Notes: generated by a model not told the origin, from the sequence alone. A DNA stretch of 61,386 bases from Pseudomonadota bacterium (GCA_022560695.1 JADFSP010000015.1:1-61386); one strand, 5' to 3'. Positions 28,102-37,752 are shown, numbered from the stretch's first letter. Translations and numbers: made by a program.

Positions 28102-28653
28102 ATGAGAAAACCACCGAAATTTGCAATCGCTTTGGGTTTCGTGGCGGCCTTTCTAGTCAGTGCAACGGCGTTGTCGGCGTCTGCGGAGAAGATCGACGCC
28201 GGGGTCAGGAAGGCCATCGAGGTGTTCAAGCAAGACGTCAAGGGAGGCGAAATATTCCTGGATCAGGCAGCTGGCTACCTCGTATTTCCACGTGTCATCA
28301 AAGTCGGAATTGGTATTGGCGTCGAATCCGGAGAAGGTGTTCTGCGGATCCGGGGACGCACGAGCGCGTACTATCGCACAACGAGCGGCTCGATTGGTCT
28401 GCAGCTCGGTGCCCAGGCAAAGTCGATCATCATTGCCTTCATGACGCAGGCTGCGCTCGACAAATTCCTGAGTAGCGATGGCTGGAAGGTGGGTGTCGAT
28501 GGATCGGTCGCACTGATCGATATCGGCGCCGGCAAGACCATCGACAGCCAAAATGTCAGTGATCCTGTCGTTGGCTTCATCTTCGGTTCGAAGGGTCTGA
28601 TGTACAATCTGACACTTGAAGGTTCCAAGTTCACGAAACTCGACAAGAGCTGA
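28102..28653 (+). CDS. SYLF-domain (YSC84-like) exported protein
   Basis: A 183-residue protein with a clear signal peptide (ALGFVAAFLVSATALSASA). The rest is a SYLF/YSC84 domain: AAGYLVFPRVIKVGIGIGVE, SGSIGLQLGAQAKSIIIAFM, and VDGSVALIDIGAG. In eukaryotes this domain binds phosphoinositides; the bacterial form is periplasmic and of unknown function. Start at the ATG at 28102. It is a single gene with about 45 bases to the next one. Confidence 0.88.
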   Translation: MRKPPKFAIALGFVAAFLVSATALSASAEKIDAGVRKAIEVFKQDVKGGEIFLDQAAGYLVFPRVIKVGIGIGVESGEGVLRIRGRTSAYYRTTSGSIGLQLGAQAKSIIIAFMTQAALDKFLSSDGWKVGVDGSVALIDIGAGKTIDSQNVSDPVVGFIFGSKGLMYNLTLEGSKFTKLDKS

Positions 28654-28698
28654 TTCCTGCCAGACTCGCGTTCTCGGAACACAACCGGGAACGCGAGC

Positions 28699-29184
28699 AT
28701 GCCCGATTCCGAACCGGCCGAAAAAAAACCCACGCTGGCCAAACGTGTACGCGCGCGTGCGCGTGCGCTTGGCGAGTTGGGCAGTGATGCCGTCAATCAA
28801 CCGCGGGTGTTACCGGCAAAAGCGCATGGCTGGTTCCGAGACTGGTTTCGCACGGTGTGGAGACTGCGCGGCGGCGGCCTCTATGCCTGCGGAGTTGCGC
28901 TCGCTTTCCTGTTTTTCGAGATACGTGAGTTTATTCTCGAGGATATCGGCCAGTTCATTGCCATGGGCAGCATTTTCAGCGGAGAACTCATAAGGTTCGC
29001 GATCAGCTTCGTTATCGATACATTCATCAACTCGATCAAGGCGCTGCTGTGGCCGGCCTATGTCGTGGGGCTGTGGCCGCCCTACGGTGTCATCGCGCTG
29101 GGCGTCGCGTTCTTTCTTTTCCCGAGATACCTCAAGAAACCCATCGAACACTGGCTGTTCGATGGCGATAGCGGCTCCGCCTAG
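28699..29184 (+). CDS. small membrane protein of unknown function
   Basis: I do not recognise a family. The 161-residue product has a basic N-terminus (AKRVRARARALGELG), a hydrophobic segment (LYACGVALAFLFFEI), an amphipathic stretch, and two closely spaced hydrophobic segments near the end (ALLWPAYVVGLWPPYGVIALGVAFFLF, given as positions 110-140). It should sit in the inner membrane with a cytoplasmic N-terminus. Its end faces the broken formate dehydrogenase operon tail to tail. Confidence 0.7.
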   Translation: MPDSEPAEKKPTLAKRVRARARALGELGSDAVNQPRVLPAKAHGWFRDWFRTVWRLRGGGLYACGVALAFLFFEIREFILEDIGQFIAMGSIFSGELIRFAISFVIDTFINSIKALLWPAYVVGLWPPYGVIALGVAFFLFPRYLKKPIEHWLFDGDSGSA

Positions 29185-29241
29185 ACGCGCGATATTCGTG
29201 TGACAAACGAAACACCCTGAACCGGACAGTCGGTTCGCTGA

Positions 29242-29417
29242 TCAGCTGGTCTCGAGAATTTTGCCTTGAACTTTGGCCCGTTTGTCGAAGGCGTGCTGCC
29301 ATTTCGAACGATGCTTTGCGGGCGTGACCTGGACGGCAGCCCATCGATATTGATTTTTACGGTCTCGCCGCTCGCCGGCGCAGGCGTGCCGAGATCGGCT
29401 TCTCTGACTTTGTTCAC
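29242..29417 (-). pseudogene. fdsA: formate dehydrogenase alpha subunit, only the two ends left
   Basis: A GTG at 29415-29417 overlaps the end of fdsB in a GTGA junction and opens with ETVKINIDGLP, the start of the FdsA ferredoxin-like domain. After about 29 codons the text jumps, out of frame, to AVQVTPAKHRSKWQHAFDKR and ends at 29242, which is the last part of FdsA (family members end in a VTAVQV motif). The whole molybdenum and iron-sulfur body, about 2.8 kb in a normal gene, is absent. No alpha subunit can be made. Confidence 0.7.
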
Positions 29418-30968
29418 GTATCAGCCTCTTGCGATGACACGAAGTCCCCAGCGAAGTATTTAAATGCACTTCGCACCGGAAAGGGCGTCAATCCGCCCAT
29501 TGCACATAATGATGCGTCTTCCATCGTGTCGCATAAATCGGTGAGCAGGGCGTAATTCTTGTCGCGATCGATGCCGTCGATCATGCGGTCGATGACTTCG
29601 ACGCCGCGCACCGAGCCGATACGGCACGGCGTGCACTTGCCGCAGGATTCGATGGCGCAAAATTCCATGGTGAAGCGCGCCATTTGCGCCATGTTACACG
29701 GTGTCATCGAATACGACGATGCCGCCGTGGCCGATCATTGCGCCGATTTCGACAAAGGCCTCGTAGTCCAGCGGCGTGTCGAGTTGTTCGGCCGGAATGT
29801 AGGCGCCGAGCTGGCCACCGACCTGCACGGCCTTGACCGGACGGCCACTGGCCGTGCCGCCGCCCCAATCATCGATGAGCTCCCGCAGCGTGATGCCGAA
29901 CGCCTTTTCGACGAGCCCGCCGCGCTTGATGTTTCCGGCGAGCTGGAACGCAAGCGTGCCTTTCGACCGATTGACGCCCAGCGATGCATAGCGCTCGGAT
30001 CCGAGGTTGATGATGTTAGGCACCGACGCCAGCGTTACGACGTTATTGATAACTGTGGGCTTGCCGAACAAGCCCTCGTGTGTCGGCAGCGGCGGTTTGT
30101 AGCGGACGATGCCGGCCTTTCCCTCGAGGCTCTCGAGCATCGCAGTTTCCTCGCCGCACACGTAGGAGCCGGCGCCGAGATGCAGCTCGATGTCGAAATC
30201 GAAGCCACTGCCCTGAATATTCTCACCGAGCCATCCGGATTCCCGTGCGTTATCGAGCGCGCGCGCCAGTATCAAGCGCGTCAATGGATACTCGGATCGC
30301 AGGTAGATGTAACCCTTGCTGGCAGCCACCGCGAACCCGGCAATCAGCATGCCCTCGATCAGGCAACAGGGGTCGCCTTCCATCAACAGGCGATCGGAAA
30401 ATGTGCTGCTGTCACCGTCATCGGCATTACAGGCAATGTATTTCTGGTCTGCACTGGCGTCGGCAACCGTGCGCCACTTGATGCCGGTCGGGAATCCCGC
30501 GCCACCGCGACCGCGCAGTCCGGCATCAGCCACGGCTTCGATCACGGCCTTAGCGCCCATCTCGAAAGCCTTTTCAATCGCGTCGAAACCCTTGTGCCTC
30601 CTGAAACTGTCGATGGACAGCGGATCGATCAGGCCGCAGCGAAAAAACGTCCAGCGATCCTGATCGATTAAATAAGGAATCTCTGTGACAAGCCCGATAC
30701 GTCGCGCGTGTTTGCCGCCCTCGAGGAAACCTGCGGAAAACATGTCGGCGACGTCAGCGGCGGTCACGTTGCCATAGGCGATGCGCTTGCCATCGACCTC
30801 GACTTCGACGAGCGGCTCAAGCCATGTTGCGCCCCACGATCCGTTGCGAATGAGTTCGATGCTGGCGCCGCGTGCCTTGGCTACCCGTGCAATCTCGACG
30901 GCTATCTCGTCGGCGCCGACCGATACAGCGGCAGTTTCACGAGGCACAAAAGTCCGTATGGCCGCCAT
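29414..30968 (-). pseudogene. fdsB: formate dehydrogenase beta subunit (flavoprotein), frameshifted
   Basis: The NuoF-like FdsB carries FMN and NAD sites and an iron-sulfur cluster. Seen here: an N-terminal thioredoxin-like part, GLRGRGGAGFPTGIKW (FMN/NAD loop), SYVCGEETAMLESLEG, and after the shift ESCGKCTPCRIGS for the 4Fe-4S cluster. The first frame stops at 29694 after VVFDDTV. Dropping one base of GTGTAACATG there continues as NMAQMARFTMEFCAIE to 29414, matching the family exactly. So one extra base, real or a read error, removes the cluster domain. It overlaps fdsG by one base. Confidence 0.85.
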
Positions 30969-31438
30969 CAGTCGCTCTGCCTCATTGCTCCGACGAGCTG
31001 GTCAAAGCGCTCGTGACTGACACGGCCGTAAGTCTTGTTATCGATCATGATTGCCGGTGAGCAAGCACAGTTGCCAAGACAGTAAACGGGCTCGAGCGTG
31101 ATATCGTTTTTCGTGTCATGCATGTCGACGCCGAGTGAATTGCTGGCATGTTCGGTGAGGCTGCGGCTGCCCATGGATTGGCATGCCTCGGCCTGACAAA
31201 TCCTGACGACGTGCTTTCCGGGAGGCCGGGTGCGAAAGTCGTGGTAGTAGCTCACGACGCCGTGCACGTCGGCACGCGAACGATTGAGTTTCTCAGCCAG
31301 ATGCCGAATCGCCTCTTCCGGAATCCAGGCGAATCGCTGCACGAACGCTTGCAGGATCTGCACGAGCATTTCCGGACGGGCACCGAACTCGTCAATGATG
31401 TTGTCCGCTGCGTCCTTGTCGTAACCGATCGTCGTCAT
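30968..31438 (-). CDS. fdsG: formate dehydrogenase gamma subunit (NuoE-like)
   Basis: This 156-residue subunit carries a 2Fe-2S cluster and passes electrons from formate to NAD in the soluble formate dehydrogenase. The four cluster cysteines are in [11 protein letters not shown] and [10 protein letters not shown]. Upstream text [14 protein letters not shown] and [10 protein letters not shown] is the NuoE/HoxE type. Start is the ATG at 31436-31438, overlapping fdhD by 4 bases. It is the only member of this operon still intact, so it is probably orphaned. Confidence 0.88.
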   Translation of the reverse strand: MTTIGYDKDAADNIIDEFGARPEMLVQILQAFVQRFAWIPEEAIRHLAEKLNRSRADVHGVVSYYHDFRTRPPGKHVVRICQAEACQSMGSRSLTEHASNSLGVDMHDTKNDITLEPVYCLGNCACSPAIMIDNKTYGRVSHERFDQLVGAMRQSD

Positions 31439-31794
31439 GAGCGTATCCGTTCGCCTCCTGAATATATGTTGAAGGTCTTGCCGCGCAATAAACCGATCAG
31501 CGTCATATTGAACTCGCGCGCGAGCTGCACTGCAAGACTGGATGGCGCACTGACGGCTGCCACATCCGCGGGCCCGCGGATGATCGATTCGGTAAACAGG
31601 AAACCTGTGGCGAGTTCCGTGTCGTTGCCCGGCGTCCGCATCGTGATCGAAATGCTTCAAGTCTCGCGCCCATCCGGAGTGGAAAAACCAAGCCGGATCT
31701 CGAGAGGCTCTTCTACCGCAACGCTGTCCGCGCGGGTTTCGCGCAAACCGTCACTGATCCGTGCTACATCGATCGCGAGACTGCGTTGGGACAT
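31435..31794 (-). pseudogene. fdhD: formate dehydrogenase accessory protein FdhD, nonsense codon and internal deletion
   Basis: FdhD passes sulfur to the molybdenum cofactor of formate dehydrogenase. From the ATG at 31794 the frame gives SVAVEEPLEIRLGFSTP, then a TGA at 31657-31659, and goes on in the same frame as [20 protein letters not shown]. After GPADVAAV it jumps to the family's C-terminus [20 protein letters not shown], ending at 31435. About 150 residues of the middle, including the catalytic cysteine region, are gone. The 5' end overlaps the end of the upstream peptidase-like gene by 44 bases. Confidence 0.8.
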
Positions 31795-33304
31795 GATTGT
31801 GCCGGGCCTGACCACGGGGTTGGCCAGTATCTAGAAGCGGTTTCAACAATACCCATGAGTTGGGTTTCTGCCCGGTGATCGCGTGGCGTATTCGGGCAAG
31901 CTCTGCATTGCGCTGCAATGCGACGATATCATCGTCTACAGCCAGCCCGAGGCGGCCGATCAACCCACGCAAATCGGGAAAGCCGGTCTTGTTTGCGTGG
32001 CGGCGATACAGTGGCATGAACAAGGGCACTTCGATGAGTGTATCGAGCTTGGCAAACAGCTCCTGGCCGGACCAGGTTCGCGCCGACGGAAGGCAACATT
32101 CCTGCAACCGGCTGAGTACGTCATCGAGCGACTCGTTGCCGTTCGAGCGACGCCGAAGTTCGACGTCGGCGATCAGGGCGATCGCGGCGCCGGTCCAGTA
32201 GACCTTCATTGTTGCGTCACGGGTGCCGCGCGCCGCGGCCCGGTTCGGCGACAAGTCAGGCCGTGATTTTCGGCCGCGTTCGAAGCCCTCGTACAGTTTC
32301 TGCCAGGCCTGCAGTTCGGAGTAGGCGCCGGAACGTGCCAGCAACACGTTTTGATAGTACTGGGCGAATCCTTCGGAAATCCATCGATTACTTGAGCGGA
32401 TGTACGGCAACATCAGGTGGCTGAATTCGTGCGTCGCCGTCCAGTCGTCATAATACTCATCGATCGCTCGACGCTCGTCGACAAACAACTCCACCGACTC
32501 GCCGCCGTCGCGAATGACGCGCCCGAATGGTACCGGCGAGTCACTCCATGAATGCCCGCCCACGGGCAGCACAACGACTTGCAGCGAAGGGTTGGGAAAA
32601 CGGCCGTAGGCCAGCGTGACGTTGCTCGCGGCATCGCTCACCCAGGACGCGATCGCGGCAATCGCCGCATCATCGATCTCGCTGCGTGGTTGCAGCAATG
32701 CGATGCGCAATCTGGCTCCGGGTATGTCCGACTCAACATAAGTAAAGCGGCCGAACACGGCAACGCCTTGCGCGTTCTCCGGGGATGCCGTCAGGCGGTA
32801 AGCGTTATCGACCCCCGGTACCGGCTGCCACGGCACCGATACGAGAGTCTCGCCTTCGAGTATGAATTGCACATGAATATGCGAACCCTGGCCGATCGCC
32901 GGGCGCCACATCCACACAGATGGCGAGACAACGACGTTCGCCGGCGACAACGTGTTGTTGCGCCGGTCGGCAGCGGCCGCTTGCCGCAGGTCAACGCGAT
33001 AGGTGATGCATCGCAAACCATTCTGCGGCAGCAGCATACGGCGCCCGCGCGTCCGGATGCGCTTGCCCGTAGCGCAGTCACGAACGTTGCTGATGTGCCG
33101 GTGTGCGTCGCGAGATCTCGCCGCGATTGTCCTGACCGGCACCGTGAAGTGTGCTTCGACGCGGAGCTCGTGCAATGCCGAGTCGACCCGCACTGAATAT
33201 TCGGGCACGTCGCCGGCTCCTGCAACGCCGCTGGCGAGCAGGCAACACGCCAGGCCGCACAAGGACGCGCCGCCGCTTGCGCTGTTGATGATAATCGTTC
33301 TCAC
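31751..33304 (-). CDS. secreted HExxH metallopeptidase-like protein
   Basis: A 517-residue protein with a signal peptide (LCGLACCLLASGVAGAG). After an N-terminal beta domain, the segment TATHEFSHLMLPYIRSSNRW is followed by ISEGFAQYYQN, giving HEFSH and a downstream glutamate in the order of gluzincin (M1/M61-like) peptidases, so a zinc peptidase is likely. The family is not one I can name. It starts at a GTG at 33302-33304; a later start inside the signal is less likely. Its tail overlaps the start of the fdhD remnant. Confidence 0.75.
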   Translation of the reverse strand: MRTIIINSASGGASLCGLACCLLASGVAGAGDVPEYSVRVDSALHELRVEAHFTVPVRTIAARSRDAHRHISNVRDCATGKRIRTRGRRMLLPQNGLRCITYRVDLRQAAAADRRNNTLSPANVVVSPSVWMWRPAIGQGSHIHVQFILEGETLVSVPWQPVPGVDNAYRLTASPENAQGVAVFGRFTYVESDIPGARLRIALLQPRSEIDDAAIAAIASWVSDAASNVTLAYGRFPNPSLQVVVLPVGGHSWSDSPVPFGRVIRDGGESVELFVDERRAIDEYYDDWTATHEFSHLMLPYIRSSNRWISEGFAQYYQNVLLARSGAYSELQAWQKLYEGFERGRKSRPDLSPNRAAARGTRDATMKVYWTGAAIALIADVELRRRSNGNESLDDVLSRLQECCLPSARTWSGQELFAKLDTLIEVPLFMPLYRRHANKTGFPDLRGLIGRLGLAVDDDIVALQRNAELARIRHAITGQKPNSWVLLKPLLDTGQPRGQARHNHVPTQSRDRCSTDQ

Positions 33305-33460
33305 GTATGCGTTTCGTTGTCACATAAGCCAAATTGCCGTGCCGTTATGCTGCGGTTCAGCGTCGTCGGTTACAATGCGACCGAATTTCCACATTATGGT
33401 TTAGAATGATGGATGCCGGGCCGGATCCGGCAAAAAACCAAGAGCATCGAGGAGACTCCG

Positions 33461-33784
33461 TTGAGCAAAATCGCACGCCGCAAATTCATTCAATTGTCAG
33501 TCGTTGCCGCTGCCGGTTGCCTCCTGCAGCCTGGCCGTGAGGCACGGGCTCAGGACTTGCCCAGGCTATCGGAGGACGATCCGCTGGGACAGGCGATGAA
33601 GTATACGCATGACGCTTGCACGGTCGACCCGTCCAGTCGCCCCAACCCGGCTGCCGACCAGACCTGCGCAAACTGTGCACTGGTCCAGGGCGCCGATGGC
33701 GATGCATGGCGCCCGTGCCAGATTTTCCCGGGCAAGGTCGTCAGTGCGAAAGGCTGGTGCACGGTTTGGTCACCAAAGCCCTGA
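33461..33784 (+). CDS. high-potential iron-sulfur protein (HiPIP)
   Basis: A small periplasmic electron carrier with a 4Fe-4S cluster, common in purple and marine gammaproteobacteria. The Tat signal RRKFIQLSVVAAAGC is followed by a mature part of about 75 residues with the four cluster cysteines in TCANCALVQG, WRPCQIFPGK and KGWCTVW. I choose TTG at 33461 as start because GAGGAG lies 6 bases upstream; the ATG at 33413 lacks such a site. A strong terminator follows. Confidence 0.92.
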   Translation: MSKIARRKFIQLSVVAAAGCLLQPGREARAQDLPRLSEDDPLGQAMKYTHDACTVDPSSRPNPAADQTCANCALVQGADGDAWRPCQIFPGKVVSAKGWCTVWSPKP

Positions 33785-33805
33785 CAAGAAAGAGCCAGCC
33801 ATCGA

Positions 33806-33837
33806 AAAACGCCGGCGCGGGAGCCGGCGTTTTTTTG
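33806..33837 (+). terminator. rho-independent terminator after HiPIP
   Basis: The stem ACGCCGGC / GCCGGCGT with a six-base loop is followed by seven T. It closes the HiPIP transcript. Confidence 0.9.
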
Positions 33838-33891
33838 TGTGTACAATTCGCGGCACATACTTGCATGCAACCCCGGTAATGGAGAACCGAC

Positions 33892-35073
33892 TTGCTTGAA
33901 TTGCTGCAACCGGTGGCGCCCGACGCCATTTTAGGGCTGATCGCGGAGCACAGGAACGATCCGCGCGAGAACAAGATCGACCTCGGCGTCGGCGTTTACC
34001 GCAGTGCGGCCGGCGACACCCCAGTGCTCGATGTGGTCAAGCAGGCGGAGCAGCGGCTTGTGGATACGCAAACGAGCAAGGCATATATCGGCTCGGCAGG
34101 TGACGCCTCGTTCAACGCGGCCATGCAGTCGCTGATGTTCGACGACGCCGTGGCCGACGAGCGCCTGGCTATGCTACAGACGCCCGGCGGGTCGGGTTCA
34201 CTGCGCGTGGCGGCCGGGCTTATCTTGCGCGCGCGCAGCGACGCCACGGTTTGGGTAAGCGATCCCACGTGGGCTAATCACGTGCCACTGCTGGGCGGCG
34301 CGGGATTGCAACTCAAGCGTTACGCGTATTACGACACAGAGCGATACGTGATCCGTTTTGACGCAATGCTCGACGCGCTGCGAGCGGTGCCGAAGGGCGA
34401 TATTGTCTTGTTGCATGCATGTTGTCACAACCCATCCGGCCTGGATCCAACTGAAGAACAATGGCGTCAGATCACCGAGGTTGTCACCGAGCGGCAACTC
34501 GTGCCGTTTATCGACATGGCCTACCAGGGATTTGCCACGGATCTCGATACGGATGCCTTTGCAGTCCGCCACATGGCCCGGCGTGTGCCCGAGATGTTTG
34601 TGAGCGGCTCGTGTTCGAAGAATTTCGGTCTATACCGCGATCGCGTAGGAGTGCTGTTGATGCTCGCCGCCGACAAAGCTGCGCGCGACATTGCTCAATT
34701 GCAGGCGAACAACGTGGTGCGCGCGATGTACTCCATGCCACCCGATCATGGAGCTGCCGTTGTAAGCGTGATTCTTCACGACGAGAAACTCTCTTCGCAG
34801 TGGCGCGGCGAGCTCGCGGTGATGCGCGACCGCCTGCGCGACATGCGCGTGCTGCTCCATCACGCCCTCCGGGAAAGGGCGCCTGATCGCGACTTTTCGC
34901 ACCTGGTGCGTGCAACAGGCATGTTCTGTTTTCTCGGCATAACAGCCGAACAGGTCGTTCGCCTAAAGCAGGACTTTGGTGTTTACATGGTCGACTCGAG
35001 TCGCATGAATGTGGCCGGTATCACGGCCGACAATGTCGAGTACCTGGCTGAAGCCATCGCCGCCGTCCTGTAA
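33892..35073 (+). CDS. aromatic/aspartate aminotransferase (class I, AspC/TyrB type)
   Basis: A 393-residue PLP enzyme swapping amino groups between aspartate or aromatic amino acids and 2-oxo acids. The N-terminus LQPVAPDAILGLIAEHRNDP and KIDLGVGVYRSAAGDTPVL is that of the proteobacterial AspC/TyrB group. The PLP lysine is in GSCSKNFGLYRDRVG, and LLHACCHNPSGLDPT is the cofactor asparagine loop. Start is TTG at 33892, preceded by GGAGA; the ATG just upstream (33879) is out of frame and hits a stop. Tyrosine versus aspartate preference is not decided by the sequence. Confidence 0.92.
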   Translation: MLELLQPVAPDAILGLIAEHRNDPRENKIDLGVGVYRSAAGDTPVLDVVKQAEQRLVDTQTSKAYIGSAGDASFNAAMQSLMFDDAVADERLAMLQTPGGSGSLRVAAGLILRARSDATVWVSDPTWANHVPLLGGAGLQLKRYAYYDTERYVIRFDAMLDALRAVPKGDIVLLHACCHNPSGLDPTEEQWRQITEVVTERQLVPFIDMAYQGFATDLDTDAFAVRHMARRVPEMFVSGSCSKNFGLYRDRVGVLLMLAADKAARDIAQLQANNVVRAMYSMPPDHGAAVVSVILHDEKLSSQWRGELAVMRDRLRDMRVLLHHALRERAPDRDFSHLVRATGMFCFLGITAEQVVRLKQDFGVYMVDSSRMNVAGITADNVEYLAEAIAAVL

Positions 35074-35102
35074 AAAAACCTCGGTTGACCCCGGTTCTTC
35101 GA

Positions 35103-35573
35103 TCAGTCATTGACAGGCTGCGGCTCCCAAAGCAGACGGCTGTTTGCGTCGATAAAGAATCGATCTGCCACGCCGGCATTCAACTCGAGCACATACCTCA
35201 CAGGCTCGATCGACGCGATCGGTGCCAGTGACAGGGGTTCCGTGTTTCTCGCCACGGACGACACGGCGCCATCGCTGCGCGCAAACACGATATCCAACGG
35301 GATATAGGTATTCTTCATCCACATGGAGTGATAGTCCTCGCCGTCGTATACAAATAGCATTCCGGTCATAAGCGGCAAGTCACGGACAAACATCAGGCCG
35401 CGACTGCGTTGAACGTCGTCGCGTGCCACGTACAGGTCGAACCGGTAACAGGCGTGCTTGCTGGCAACAACGATCAATTCGCCGCGCCCGAAAGCGACAT
35501 CGAGCTCGTCTTCCGCCTGCGCGGCGACAATCCCCAGGCAGAGCCACAGAAGGGCCCATCTCGGCATGGTCAT
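35103..35573 (-). CDS. DUF192-family exported protein
   Basis: A 156-residue protein with signal peptide WALLWLCLGIVAAQA and one DUF192 domain. The family motif is clear: RSRGLMFVRDLPLMTGMLFV, then MWMKNTYIPLDIVFA and the end VLELNAGVADRF. No function is established. Start is the ATG at 35571-35573, just before the signal peptide; the frame continues upstream without a sensible protein. It is tail to tail with the aminotransferase. Confidence 0.9.
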   Translation of the reverse strand: MTMPRWALLWLCLGIVAAQAEDELDVAFGRGELIVVASKHACYRFDLYVARDDVQRSRGLMFVRDLPLMTGMLFVYDGEDYHSMWMKNTYIPLDIVFARSDGAVSSVARNTEPLSLAPIASIEPVRYVLELNAGVADRFFIDANSRLLWEPQPVND

Positions 35574-35835
35574 TTCGCGCTCCAGTCGCCCGCGCGAACC
35601 GTCGCCATCGAGGCGAATTCCTGTCTTTTTGCTGCAATGTATGCGGCTCGTTATTGTCCGATGGCAGGTCATTATCAGAAGCGGTATCAATAATATCCAG
35701 GAGTCGCGACCATGGATATTAATGATAGCGCTTCCACTCAAGAAGTTATGCCATGAGTAAAAAATACGGCGACCGGTTGGCCTTGCCATGCATCCTCTCT
35801 AGAATGGCACGCCCGTTTCGTCTCTGGAGTACTTG

Positions 35836-36804
35836 ATGAGCGTCGTAGAACAATTCCAAAAACTCGAGGCGCACGCGAGTCGATTGATCATCGGCCAGGC
35901 GCATCTGATCAACCGCATGCTGATCGCGCTGCTCTGCGACGGTCACTTGCTTGTCGAAGGGGCGCCGGGGCTGGCGAAGACCCGCGCGATCAAGGTTCTA
36001 GCGGAAAGCATCGAGTGTGATTTTCACCGCCTGCAATTTACGCCGGATTTGCTGCCTGCCGACCTGACGGGCACCGACATTTACCGGCCTCAGGAGGGCA
36101 CATTCGAGTTTCGCAAGGGGCCGCTGTTCCATAATCTCATTCTTGCCGACGAAATTAACCGCGCGCCGGCGAAGGTGCAATCGGCGTTGCTGGAGGCAAT
36201 GGAGGAGCGCCAGATCACGGTTGGTGACAAGAGCTACCCGCTTGACGACCTGTTCATGGTGATGGCCACGCAGAATCCGATCGAGCAGGAGGGCACATAC
36301 CCGCTGCCCGAGGCGCAGCTCGATCGCTTCCTGTTGCATGCGCTAGTCGATTACCCGACGACCGAGGACGAACGACGCATACTCGTCCTTAACCGCGAGG
36401 AGGCCAAGTCGAATGTGCGCGATGCGTTTCAGCCAGCCGAATTGCTGTCGGTCGCTTCGATCATGCAGGCGCGGCAGGAGATATTGAACTTGCATCTGTC
36501 CGACGAGCTCGAGAAGTACATCGTCAATATCGTGGTCGCGACCAGAAATCCAGGTGTCGTGAACGATGCCTTGAACGGGCAGGTCCTCTATGGCGCAAGT
36601 CCTCGTGCGAGCATGGGCATCGACCGTGCGGCACGCGCGCGCGCCTGGCTGGCGGGTCGCGACTACGTAGGGCCGGAGGATATTCAGGATGTCGTTCCGG
36701 ACGTGCTGCGTCACCGGCTTGTGCTCAGTTTCGAGGCAGAGGCCGATGGTGTCGATGCGAGTTCCATCATCGAAACAATTCTGGATGGGGTCGGGGTGCC
36801 GTAG
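35836..36804 (+). CDS. MoxR-family AAA+ ATPase
   Basis: A 322-residue AAA+ ATPase that opens the Bat operon. Walker A is GAPGLAKTRA, Walker B LILADEINRAPAKVQ, sensor 1 MATQNPIEQEGTYPLPEAQ, and the C-terminal lid holds GASPRASMGIDRAARARAWL. MoxR proteins act as chaperones for proteins with von Willebrand A domains, of which two follow here. The start at ATG 35836 follows GGAG; an overlapping TTG immediately precedes it. The stop overlaps the DUF58 start by one base. Confidence 0.96.
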   Translation: MSVVEQFQKLEAHASRLIIGQAHLINRMLIALLCDGHLLVEGAPGLAKTRAIKVLAESIECDFHRLQFTPDLLPADLTGTDIYRPQEGTFEFRKGPLFHNLILADEINRAPAKVQSALLEAMEERQITVGDKSYPLDDLFMVMATQNPIEQEGTYPLPEAQLDRFLLHALVDYPTTEDERRILVLNREEAKSNVRDAFQPAELLSVASIMQARQEILNLHLSDELEKYIVNIVVATRNPGVVNDALNGQVLYGASPRASMGIDRAARARAWLAGRDYVGPEDIQDVVPDVLRHRLVLSFEAEADGVDASSIIETILDGVGVP

Positions 36805-37751
36805 TGCCAGGTATTGCTCGCATGTCCGACAACGCGTCACCGGTCAGCGTCAGCCAGGCGGGGCTGATTCGACTCAATGGCCCGGCCCGGGCGATCGCCC
36901 TCGACGTGTTGCGCATAAAATCTTTGCAGACAGGCGCGTACGTGTCGCACTTCCGTGGTCGTGGCATGGAGTTCGACGAGTCACGTCCCTATCAACCCGG
37001 CGACGATCCGCGCAGTATCGACTGGCGCGTGACGGCACGCAGCACGACGGCATACACGAAGTTGTTTCGCGAAGAGCGCGAACGGCCCGTGCTCGTCGTC
37101 GCCGATCTGCGGGCGAATATGCATTTCGCGACGCGTGGCTGCTACAAATCGGTCAATGCGTGCCGCGCGGCGGCTCTGCTTTCGTGGGCGGCACATCATC
37201 GCGGCGACCGCCTCGGTGGCCTGATCTTCGGCGACACCACGCACCGCGAGCTGAAACCGCGCCTTGGACGACGTGCGGCACTGCGGTTCGTGCACGAATT
37301 GGTCAACCATCCGGATTGGGAAGGGCACAACGATTCCGGGCGCGGTGATGGCGAAGCCGCCTTGACGATGGCGATGTCGGCATTAAGACGTGTTGCGCGC
37401 CCCGGCAGCCTCGTCGTCGTAATCAGCGATTTTCTCGGCTTCACGCGCGCGGCACGATCCTACCTGTCGAGCGTAGCGCGCCACAACGAAGTTCTTGCCG
37501 TGTTTCTGAGTGATCCGCTCGAACGCAAGCTGCCACCGCCCGGGCGGTATCGGCTGGTGTCGAACGGAGAGGAGCTGGCCATCGACACCGCTGCGCGAAA
37601 AGCGCGAAAGGAATACGAAAGCGCGTTCGCGCAGCGCAGTGCCGAACTCGAGGCGTTCTGTCACCGTTATGGAATTCATCTCATGCCGTTGTCGACCGAG
37701 GACGATCCGGTTGCCGCATTGCAGACCGCGCTTGGCAGGAGAACGCACTGA
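36804..37751 (+). CDS. DUF58-domain protein
   Basis: A 315-residue protein with the DUF58 signature YQPGDDPRSIDWRVTARSTT, followed by a divergent von Willebrand A-like fold (VLVVADLRANMHFATRG, then SLVVVISDFLGF). It is the regular second gene of MoxR operons and probably a MoxR client. Start is a GTG at 36804 overlapping the moxR stop; the ATG at 36822 is the alternative. The DUF4381 gene follows after one base. Confidence 0.93.
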   Translation: MPGIARMSDNASPVSVSQAGLIRLNGPARAIALDVLRIKSLQTGAYVSHFRGRGMEFDESRPYQPGDDPRSIDWRVTARSTTAYTKLFREERERPVLVVADLRANMHFATRGCYKSVNACRAAALLSWAAHHRGDRLGGLIFGDTTHRELKPRLGRRAALRFVHELVNHPDWEGHNDSGRGDGEAALTMAMSALRRVARPGSLVVVISDFLGFTRAARSYLSSVARHNEVLAVFLSDPLERKLPPPGRYRLVSNGEELAIDTAARKARKEYESAFAQRSAELEAFCHRYGIHLMPLSTEDDPVAALQTALGRRTH

Positions 37752-37752
37752 G

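Noticed and set aside
31657..31659. In-frame TGA in fdhD read as selenocysteine
   Set aside because: FdhD does not contain selenocysteine at this place, no SECIS-like hairpin is apparent, and the same gene also lacks its middle, so a nonsense mutation is simpler.
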